Shown here piece by piece: positions 1-5,930 of a DNA stretch of 8,438 nucleotides; positions within the stretch are counted from its first letter, which is position 1; each line of letters begins with the position of its first letter. The notes below the pieces were generated by a model, which searched no databases, had not been told where the DNA came from, and saw only the letters and a list, made by a program, of their open reading frames with translations. Source of the stretch: Rhodobacter sp. (GTDB taxonomy: Bacteria > Pseudomonadota > Alphaproteobacteria > Rhodobacterales > Rhodobacteraceae). The DNA is taken from contig PNNE01000420.1 in NCBI GenBank assembly GCA_013824055.1, forward strand, positions 1 through 8,438, given 5' to 3'. Both the position numbers and the translations under genes were made by a program.

Positions 1-806
1 CGCCCACCCTCGCGCAGGATGCGGATGACCGGGACGCCGGTCTCCACCGTGCCACCCCGCGCCCGGATCGCCGCGATCAGAGCCTTGACGATGGTATCCG
101 CGCCGCCCTTGCCGATGACCATGCCGAAGGCCTGGCCCGCCATGCCCTCCAGATAGGGAAACATCGCGCCGCCCGAGACGTCGGGCGCAAAGTCCAGGTG
201 CATCCCCCAGGCCCCCAGCAGCGCGCGGATGTGCGGATGCGCAAAGGTCTCCTCCGCCCAGGCGCGGGGCGAGGACAGCAGGAACCGGCCCATGTCCAGC
301 GTGCCGCCCAAGCCCTTGGCGCGCAACGTTTTGAACATGAAATATGCAAGCGCACGAAGTTTCATCTCGGACCCAAGCAGGCCGAACAGATGCGGAGCCT
401 CGGCCCCGAACCGGTTGCTCAGACCCTCCCACGTTTCGGCATCGCGGGGTGACAGCGTGCGGAAGGCCGCCAGGGTTTCGTCGCCCACGGTCGAGACACC
501 GGCCCAGGTCCCGTCCGGGAAAGACGACGAAAACGGCCGATCCACCGGCACGAACTCGCAACCATGCCGTGCCAGTTCGGCACCATAGGCCTTGAAAAAC
601 GGACTTCCCGCGAAAAGCGACAGGTTCATCGCCGCCCAGTCGTGGCGAAAGCCCGCAAGCGTGTATTCGCCGGTCTTCACCGCCCCTCCCGCCGCCGGGG
701 CCTGTTCGAACACGCCGACACGCCAGCCCTTCGCGGCCAGATGCAGCGCGGCGGCAAGCGTGTTGTGGCCCGCTCCGATCAGGACTGCATCGAAGGTTCC
801 GGCCAT
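1..806 (-). CDS. NAD(P)/FAD-dependent oxidoreductase, phytoene-desaturase-like (partial, C-terminus outside window)
   Basis: About 268 N-terminal residues are visible; the reading frame runs off the left edge with no stop. The family (COG1233, CrtI/PYROXD2-like flavoproteins) usually has about 500-530 residues, so roughly half is missing. The start is ATG at 806-804, preceded by a purine-rich GGGGGA stretch as ribosome binding site. Residues 8-20 form a Rossmann dinucleotide-binding loop (VLIGAGHNTLAAA), followed by an acidic residue after beta-2 (FEQ, about 33-35) and a GG pair near 40, the usual FAD-binding layout. The GFRHDW segment near 52-57 matches GFRHDV in the plus-strand gene at 1729-3294, so the two are paralogues. 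It is transcribed divergently from the cyclase operon and shares its upstream region, which suggests common control. It probably catalyses an FAD-dependent dehydrogenation or oxidation of a pathway intermediate. The substrate is unknown, and a role in carotenoid synthesis is unlikely in this context. Confidence 0.9.
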   Translation of the reverse strand, partial: MAGTFDAVLIGAGHNTLAAALHLAAKGWRVGVFEQAPAAGGAVKTGEYTLAGFRHDWAAMNLSLFAGSPFFKAYGAELARHGCEFVPVDRPFSSSFPDGTWAGVSTVGDETLAAFRTLSPRDAETWEGLSNRFGAEAPHLFGLLGSEMKLRALAYFMFKTLRAKGLGGTLDMGRFLLSSPRAWAEETFAHPHIRALLGAWGMHLDFAPDVSGGAMFPYLEGMAGQAFGMVIGKGGADTIVKALIAAIRARGGTVETGVPVIRILREGG

Positions 807-832
807 GCTTCCCCCACCCGACTGACGTTGGG

Positions 833-861
833 ATATTTGCAAATGCATTTAAATCTGTCTA
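833..861 (-). promoter_or_regulatory. Candidate leftward promoter for the FAD oxidoreductase at 1-806
   Basis: On the minus strand TAGACA (861-856) matches five of six -35 positions, and AAATAT (838-833) is a weak -10 candidate with 17-base spacing. The region between the two hexamers is the palindromic island, so one bound regulator could control both directions. The -10 match is poor (three of six), so only the location is suggested. Confidence 0.25.
835..854. promoter_or_regulatory. Candidate MarR operator: nested palindromes
   Basis: This is the only AT-rich island in the window. Three perfect palindromes overlap: ATTTGCAAAT (835-844), AAATGCATTT (841-850) and ATTTAAAT (847-854). It lies between divergent genes and covers the -35 and spacer region of the candidate rightward promoter and the core of the candidate leftward promoter. 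AT-rich dyads of this size are typical targets of MarR-family dimers, and a MarR protein is encoded in the rightward operon. The palindromes are directly visible. Assigning them to this regulator is an inference. Confidence 0.55.
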
Positions 862-865
862 GCAT
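837..865 (+). promoter_or_regulatory. Candidate sigma-70 promoter for the cyclase-iorAB operon
   Basis: A -35-like TTGCAA (837-842) and a -10-like TAGCAT (860-865) are separated by exactly 17 bases. Each matches four of six consensus positions. Transcription would begin near 872, leaving a leader of about 65 nt before the ATG at 936. The -35 element lies inside the nested palindromes, so a bound MarR dimer would block polymerase. Prediction is by eye only. Confidence 0.4.
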
Positions 866-878
866 GATTCCTGGACGA

Positions 879-919
879 CCGGGGATACGCCCGGCAGGAC
901 CATGCCGGACGGGTCCGGC
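879..919 (+). other. Two GC-rich hairpins in the operon leader
   Basis: The leader upstream of the cyclase gene contains two short inverted repeats: CCGGG/CCCGG (879-883 with 890-894) and GCCGGAC/GTCCGGC (904-910 with 913-919). The second has only two bases between its arms, so in RNA it would form about six pairs with a four-base loop. It ends about five bases before the GGGAGAG ribosome binding site at 925-931. A role in translation or mRNA stability is possible. Chance structure in GC-rich DNA is equally plausible. Confidence 0.25.
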
Positions 920-935
920 CAACAGGGAGAGAAAG

Positions 936-1727
936 ATGACCTCAGCAAACGTGCTGCAATCCTTGGCGGGGATGCTTGCCTCGGGCGGGATTACTGTGGT
1001 GGACTGCTCGGGCGTGCTTGGGCCAGAGACGCCGCTGCTGAAGCTGCCGCCGGATTTCGCCAAGGACACCCCGCCGATCAAGATCCACCGGATCAGCGAA
1101 TATGACAAGGACGGGCCGTTCTGGGCCTGGAACTGGCTGGAGCTGGGCGAACACTCCGGCACCCATTTCGACGCGCCGCACCACTGGATCACCGGCAAGG
1201 ATTTTGCCGACGGCTACACCGACACGCTGGACGTGCAGCGGCTGGTGGCTCCGGTCAACGTGCTGGACTTCAGCGCGGACTGTGCGGCAGACCCGGACTT
1301 TCTGCTGACCATCGACCATGTGCAGGCCTGGGAGGCCAAGCACGGCGCCATCGGCAAGGGTGAATGGGTCGTGCTGCGGTCGGACTGGGACCAGCGCGCC
1401 CACGATGAAAACCTTTTTCTGAACGCGAACGAGACCGGCCCCCACACCCCCGGCCCGACCGCCGAGGTGATCGAGTATCTGCTGTCGAAGGGCATCGTCG
1501 GCTGGGGCAGCCAGTGCATCGGCACCGATGCGGGCCAGGCTGGCGGGATGACCCCGCCCTTCCCGGCGCACAACCTTTTGCACAAGAACAACTGCTTTGG
1601 TCTGGCCAGCCTTGCCAATCTGGACAAGCTGCCGCCAAAGGGCGCGATCCTGATTGCCGCGCCCCTGAAGATCAAGCAGGGCACCGGCTCGCCCATCCGC
1701 GCGCTGGCGCTGGTCCCGCGCGGGTAA
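936..1727 (+). CDS. Cyclase-family metal-dependent hydrolase, isatin hydrolase-like
   Basis: This 263-residue protein belongs to the cyclase / kynurenine-formamidase-like family of Mn- or Zn-dependent amide hydrolases. The signature HxGTHxDxPxH is present as HSGTHFDAPHH (residues 73-83), where H73, H77 and D79 should bind the metal and H83 lies at the active site. A second conserved block, GTDAG (196-200), and FPAHNLLH (209-216) follow. Overall length, the C-terminal layout LPPKGAILIAAPLK, and a serine at position 225 agree with what I recall of Labrenzia aggregata isatin hydrolase (metal ligands His73, His77 and Asp79; Ser225 in its proton wire). That enzyme opens isatin to isatinate. The start is ATG 936, with GGGAGAG at 925-931. 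The open frame extends upstream to an in-frame ATG at 864, but that codon lies within the -10 region and lacks a ribosome binding site. No signal peptide is seen, so the protein should be cytoplasmic. It is the first gene of the operon. Family assignment is strong, while the isatin substrate is a moderate inference; another cyclic amide or N-formyl substrate is possible. Confidence 0.9.
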   Translation: MTSANVLQSLAGMLASGGITVVDCSGVLGPETPLLKLPPDFAKDTPPIKIHRISEYDKDGPFWAWNWLELGEHSGTHFDAPHHWITGKDFADGYTDTLDVQRLVAPVNVLDFSADCAADPDFLLTIDHVQAWEAKHGAIGKGEWVVLRSDWDQRAHDENLFLNANETGPHTPGPTAEVIEYLLSKGIVGWGSQCIGTDAGQAGGMTPPFPAHNLLHKNNCFGLASLANLDKLPPKGAILIAAPLKIKQGTGSPIRALALVPRG

Positions 1728-1728
1728 G

Positions 1729-3294
1729 ATGCGCCCCGATCACGTCATCATCGGCAGCGGGATCAACGCGCTGGTCGCCGGGGCGCTGCTGGCGCTGAAG
1801 GGCGACCGCGTCCTGCTGCTGGAGCGGGAGGCCACCCCCGGCGGTTGCCTGCGCACCGAGGAGATCACGCTGCCGGGCTTTCGCCATGACGTGATGGCGG
1901 CGACCTGGGTCCTGTTCATGACCTCTCCGGCGGGGGCCGCGCTTGGCCCCCACCTCGCCCGGCACGGCTTCGACTACTGCCACACGCCGCACCCGACGGC
2001 GGTCCTGCGCCCGGACGGGCAGGCGCTGGTCCTGACCACCGACCGGGCGAAGAACATCGCCGCATTCAATGCGCTGGCGGCGGGGGATGGCGACGCCCAT
2101 GCCCGCGACGTGGGCGGGGTCGAGGCCGACGCGCCCTTCCTCTTTGCGCTTCTGGGCGGGTCGCTCTGGTCCTGGCCCACGGCGAAACTCCTCTGGGGCC
2201 AGGTCCGCAAGCGCGGCCTGCGCGGTCTGGCCGCCTGGTTCGGCCGCGCGCTGGTCCCCGCGCGGGGCTGGCTGGAGACGACCTACACCTCGCCCACCGT
2301 TCAGGCGCTTTACGCGCCTTGGGTGCTGCACACCGGACTGACCCCCGAATCCACCTACTCGGGCCAGATGGGCAAGGTCATCGCCTTCGCGCTCGAGGCG
2401 GCAGGGGCGCCGATCGTCAAGGGCGGCTCGGGCGCCGGCGTCGCGGCCTTCAAGGCGCTGATCGAGGAGAAAGGCGGCGCCATCCGCTGTGGGGCCGACG
2501 TGGACCGCATCCTGGTCAAGGACGGCCGCGTGCGCGGCGTGGCGCTAGCGGGCGGTGAGGAAATCGCCTGCGCCTCCGTCCTCGCCTCGGTCGCGCCGGG
2601 GCAATTGCAGGACCGGCTTCTGCGCGACGTGAACCTGCCCGAGGACAAGGCCGCCGCGCAGACCTTCCGCCACGGACGCGGCAACTTCCAGCTGCACTAT
2701 GCGCTGGACCGGCCGCCAGAGTGGCTGACCCCCGGCCTGGAGGATGTGGCGCTGATCCATCTGGCGGACGGGATCGACAGCGTGTCGAAAGCCTCGAACG
2801 AGGCCGAGCGCGGGTTGCTGCCCGCCACGCCGACGATCTGCGTCGGCCAGCCGCACCGCCTGGACCCCTCGCGCTGCCCGGAAGGCAAGGCGATCCTCTG
2901 GCTTCAGATCCCCGATGCGCCCCGCGTCGTGAAGGGCGATGCGGCGGGCCGGATCGCCACCGACGGCACCTGGTCCGAAGCCACCCGCGAGGCCTTTGCC
3001 GACCGGATCGAAGCGATCCTGCGCCACCACATCAAGGACTTCGACCGGGTCAAGCTGGCCCGCCGCGCCCAGTCCCCGGCGGACCTTGCGGCGATGAACG
3101 TCAACCTTGTCGGCGGCGACCCCTACGGCGGGCTTTGCACCATCGACCAGTTCTTCATCTTCCGCCCCTACGCCCATTCCACCAACGGCACCAACCTGCT
3201 GCGCGGCTTCACCCATATCGGCGCATCGACCCATCCCGGCCCCGGCCTTGGTGGCGGCTCGGGCTTTCTTGCCGCGAAAAGGCTGGGCGCATGA
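1729..3294 (+). CDS. NAD(P)/FAD-dependent oxidoreductase, phytoene-desaturase-like
   Basis: This 521-residue flavoprotein has the usual length for the COG1233 family. Its N-terminal Rossmann loop reads HVIIGSGINALVAG (5-18), with the acidic LLERE at about 30-34 and PGG (37-39). The C-terminal FAD-closing segment, IGASTHPGPGLGGGSG (497-512), is the family's typical end motif. It is paralogous to the divergent gene at 1-806: both have GFRHD after the first FAD motif and a similar middle region (GWLETTYTSPTVQAL here, AWAEETFAHPHIRAL there). The ATG lies one base after the stop of the cyclase gene, and its own stop overlaps the next start as ATGA, so translation is probably coupled. There is no signal peptide. 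The likely role is flavin-dependent dehydrogenation of a ring or C-N/C-O bond in the same pathway as the hydrolase. The exact substrate cannot be read from the sequence. Confidence 0.9.
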   Translation: MRPDHVIIGSGINALVAGALLALKGDRVLLLEREATPGGCLRTEEITLPGFRHDVMAATWVLFMTSPAGAALGPHLARHGFDYCHTPHPTAVLRPDGQALVLTTDRAKNIAAFNALAAGDGDAHARDVGGVEADAPFLFALLGGSLWSWPTAKLLWGQVRKRGLRGLAAWFGRALVPARGWLETTYTSPTVQALYAPWVLHTGLTPESTYSGQMGKVIAFALEAAGAPIVKGGSGAGVAAFKALIEEKGGAIRCGADVDRILVKDGRVRGVALAGGEEIACASVLASVAPGQLQDRLLRDVNLPEDKAAAQTFRHGRGNFQLHYALDRPPEWLTPGLEDVALIHLADGIDSVSKASNEAERGLLPATPTICVGQPHRLDPSRCPEGKAILWLQIPDAPRVVKGDAAGRIATDGTWSEATREAFADRIEAILRHHIKDFDRVKLARRAQSPADLAAMNVNLVGGDPYGGLCTIDQFFIFRPYAHSTNGTNLLRGFTHIGASTHPGPGLGGGSGFLAAKRLGA

Positions 3295-3779
3295 CCGACC
3301 AGTCGCCCCCCGAGAAACCGCCCGGAACGCTCCCCCGGCTGGGCGAGATCGGCCTGACCAACTACGCGCCCTACCTGATGAACCGCATCATGGGCCGCTA
3401 CAACGCGTCCTTGCGCGAGGAAATGGCGGGCCTTGGCCTGACCACCCCGAAGATGCGCGCCCTTGCGGTCCTGTCGGTGATCGAAGGCCCGCTGATCCGC
3501 GAGCTTGCGGTCTATTCGGTCGTCGAACAGTCCACCCTGTCGCGCACGCTGGACCAGCTGGCCGGCGACGGGTTGATCCGCCGCGAATCCGATGCCTCCG
3601 ACAGCCGTGCCACCCGGGTCCACATCACCGAAGCCGGCCGCGCGCATTTCGAAACCCTCTGGCCCCGCATGGCCGAAGCGCAGGAGCGCATGTTCCGCGG
3701 CATCCCGGCCGAGGAACGCCGCGCCTTCGTCGGCACGCTGCAGAAGATGCTGACCAACATCCGCAAGCACGAGATCTGA
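3291..3779 (+). CDS. MarR-family transcriptional regulator
   Basis: This 162-residue protein has a winged helix-turn-helix at about 52-115. The recognition helix is around EQSTLSRTLDQLA (79-91), and the wing contains the conserved D-x-R element in DSRATRVHIT (104-113). N- and C-terminal helices for dimerisation flank it, as is usual for MarR proteins of 140-170 residues. The start ATG at 3291 overlaps the TGA of the preceding gene (ATGA), and an AAAAGG purine run lies upstream. A much longer open frame enters from upstream in the same phase, but it is out of frame with the real oxidoreductase and is a GC artefact. Catabolic MarR proteins usually repress their own operon and release DNA when a phenolic, aryl-acid or aryl-CoA ligand binds. 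The likely target here is the palindromic island at 835-854. The ligand is unknown, though the neighbours suggest an aromatic or indolic compound. Confidence 0.92.
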   Translation: MTDQSPPEKPPGTLPRLGEIGLTNYAPYLMNRIMGRYNASLREEMAGLGLTTPKMRALAVLSVIEGPLIRELAVYSVVEQSTLSRTLDQLAGDGLIRRESDASDSRATRVHITEAGRAHFETLWPRMAEAQERMFRGIPAEERRAFVGTLQKMLTNIRKHEI

Positions 3780-3782
3780 GAC

Positions 3783-5930
3783 ATGGCCGAACGTTCCTTC
3801 AAGGCCGAAGTCGAGCACCTGCGCAAGGGCGAGGGCGACACCTTTACCGGCGAGGGCATCCTTGCGATCACCAAGGCGCTCTTGGAAAACGGCGTGGGCT
3901 ATGTCGGCGGCTACCAGGGCGCGCCGATCAGTCACCTGATGGACGTCCTCGCCGACGCCGAGGACCTGATGGCCGAGCTTGGCATCCGCTTCGAGGCCAA
4001 TGCGAACGAGGCGGCGGCGGCGGCGATGCTGGCGGCCTCGGTCCATTACCCGATCCGGGGGGCGGTGACGTTCAAGGGTTCCGTGGGTGTGAACGTCGCC
4101 TCGGATGCCTTGGCGAACCTGGCGTCGTCGGGCGTGACCGGCGGCGCCCTGATCATCGTGGGCGAGGATTACGGCGAAGGCTCCTCGATCATGCAGGAAC
4201 GCAGCCACGCCTTTGCGATGAAGTCGCAGTTCTGGCTTCTGGACCCGCGCCCGAACCTGCCCTGCATCACCAGGGCAGTGCAGGACGGGTTCGAGCTGTC
4301 CGAGGCCTCGAACACCCCGGTCATGCTGATGGTGCGCATCCGGTCCTGCCACGTCACCGGCAGCTTTCAGACCCGCGACAACCAGCGGCCCAGGCTTTCG
4401 GTCAAGGACGCGCTGTCCAACCCGCAGTCCGATTTCGCCCGCGTCGTCCTGCCGCCGATGTCCTTCGCGCACGAGCAGGACAAGATCAGGAACCGCTGGC
4501 CCGCCGCCGAAAGGTTCATCCGCGAGCGCCAGTTGAACGAGGTCTTCGGGCCTGCGACCGCCCCCGTGGGCCTGGTCCTGCAGGGCGGCATGTACAACGG
4601 CGTCATCCGTGCCCTGCAACGTCTGGGACTTGCCGACATCTGGGGCAACTCCCAGGTCCCGCTTTACGTGCTGAACGTCACCTACCCGCTTTTGTCCTCG
4701 GAGTTCCTCGACTTCTGCGACGGCAAGGACCAGGTCCTGGTGATCGAGGAAGGCCAGCCCGAGTTCATCGAACAGCAGCTGTCCACCTTCCTTTACCGCG
4801 CCGGATCGTCGGTGAAGCTGCGCGGCAAGGGCATCCTGCCGATGGCCGGGGAATACACCGGGCAGGTCATGCTGGACGGGATCACCGCCTTTCTCAAGGA
4901 CGCCGCGCCGCAGATGCTGCCCGCCCTGGTCCGCGCCCCGAACGAGGACAGGCCGCAGATCCCCGACCTGACCAAGACTGTCCCGATCCGCCCGCCCGGC
5001 TTTTGCACCGGCTGCCCGGAACGCCCGATCTTTGCCGCGATAAAACTGGTGCAGAAGGAAACCGGCAAGCTTCAGATCAGCGCGGACATCGGCTGCCATC
5101 TCTTCGGGTCCCTGCCGCCGTTCGAGATCGGCGGCGCGACGATGGGCTATGGCCTTGGCCCCGCGGCCAACGCGGCCTTCGACGGGGGCGGCGAGCGCAG
5201 GCCGGTGTCCATCATCGGCGACGGCGGGTTCTGGCACAACGGGCTCAGTTCCAGCTTCACCAACATGGCCTTCAACAAGTCCGACGGCGTGGCGGTGATC
5301 GTGGACAACTTCTACTCCGCCGCGACGGGCGGGCAGGATGTGATGTCCAGCCGCGCCGACAACCCGACCAAGGCGACCAAGCACCCGATCACCAAGGCGC
5401 TGAAGGGCATCGGGATCGACTGGGTGCGGCAGGTCGACCGGACCTACGATGTGGGCCGCATGCGCGATGTCCTGCGTGAGGCGCTGACCACCGACGCCCC
5501 CGGCCCCAAGGTCATCGTCGCCTCGTCGGAATGCATGCTGAACAAGCAGCGGCGCGAGAAGCCCCTGGCCCAGCAGGCGATCAAGCAGGGCCGCCGGGTC
5601 GAGACCCCCCGCTTTGGCGTCGATGAGGACGTCTGCACCGGCGACCACGCCTGCATCCGGCTGTCCGGTTGCCCCTCGCTGTCCTTGAAGAAACTGGACG
5701 ACCCCCTGCGCGACGACCCCGTCGCCAGCATCGACCAAAGCTGCGTCGGCTGCGGCAACTGCGGCGAGGTGGCCGATGCCGCCGTGCTTTGCCCGTCGTT
5801 CTACCGCGCCGACGTGGTCCACAACCCGTCAAGATGGGAGGCAAGGATGGCCGCCTTCCGCGCCCGCGTGATCGGCTGGCTGCAATCCCGCCGCGCCGCG
5901 CGACGGCTGGACTTCGGGGGCACGGCATGA
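3783..5930 (+). CDS. iorA: Indolepyruvate ferredoxin oxidoreductase subunit alpha (TPP- and Fe-S-binding 2-oxoacid oxidoreductase)
   Basis: This 715-residue subunit follows the MarR gene after three bases. The N-terminal pyrimidine-binding domain (about 20-200) contains ANANEAAAAAMLAAS (72-86), with E76 the likely thiamine-activating glutamate. A middle domain (about 260-390) is followed by the IorA-type GFCTGCPERP (406-415). The thiamine-diphosphate motif runs from IGDGGFWHNG (478-487) to VDNFYSAATGGQ (507-518). The C-terminal ferredoxin-like domain has cysteines 618, 624 and 630 in the first motif and 654, 657, 660 and 670 in the second; D621 sits where the second cysteine of the first CxxCxxC would be. 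The family oxidatively decarboxylates aryl-2-oxo acids with CoA and ferredoxin to aryl-acyl-CoA and CO2. It works with the beta subunit encoded immediately downstream. Substrate could be indolepyruvate, another arylpyruvate or, by context, an arylglyoxylate. No ferredoxin gene is visible in the window. Confidence 0.93.
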   Translation: MAERSFKAEVEHLRKGEGDTFTGEGILAITKALLENGVGYVGGYQGAPISHLMDVLADAEDLMAELGIRFEANANEAAAAAMLAASVHYPIRGAVTFKGSVGVNVASDALANLASSGVTGGALIIVGEDYGEGSSIMQERSHAFAMKSQFWLLDPRPNLPCITRAVQDGFELSEASNTPVMLMVRIRSCHVTGSFQTRDNQRPRLSVKDALSNPQSDFARVVLPPMSFAHEQDKIRNRWPAAERFIRERQLNEVFGPATAPVGLVLQGGMYNGVIRALQRLGLADIWGNSQVPLYVLNVTYPLLSSEFLDFCDGKDQVLVIEEGQPEFIEQQLSTFLYRAGSSVKLRGKGILPMAGEYTGQVMLDGITAFLKDAAPQMLPALVRAPNEDRPQIPDLTKTVPIRPPGFCTGCPERPIFAAIKLVQKETGKLQISADIGCHLFGSLPPFEIGGATMGYGLGPAANAAFDGGGERRPVSIIGDGGFWHNGLSSSFTNMAFNKSDGVAVIVDNFYSAATGGQDVMSSRADNPTKATKHPITKALKGIGIDWVRQVDRTYDVGRMRDVLREALTTDAPGPKVIVASSECMLNKQRREKPLAQQAIKQGRRVETPRFGVDEDVCTGDHACIRLSGCPSLSLKKLDDPLRDDPVASIDQSCVGCGNCGEVADAAVLCPSFYRADVVHNPSRWEARMAAFRARVIGWLQSRRAARRLDFGGTA

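Noticed and set aside
564..935. N-terminal extension of the cyclase back to ATG 564, or to ATG 864
   Set aside because: The extension crosses the divergent gene and the promoter region. Homologues start near residue 1 of the ATG 936 form, which has a clear GGGAGAG ribosome binding site.
1..3294. Carotenoid biosynthesis locus suggested by two CrtI-like proteins
   Set aside because: There are no phytoene synthase, crtE, crtB or other carotenoid genes, and the neighbours are a hydrolase, IorAB and a MarR regulator, which point to catabolism.
3107..5479. 790-codon plus-strand open frame overlapping the oxidoreductase, marR and iorA
   Set aside because: It is out of frame with three recognisable proteins, rich in Arg/Pro/Gly/Ala and without domains; a GC artefact.
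3168..5822. 884-codon open frame on the minus strand opposite marR and iorA
   Set aside because: It lies antisense to well-supported genes with recognised motifs, has low-complexity G/A/R/D-rich composition and no family signature. Long shadow frames are expected in DNA this GC-rich.
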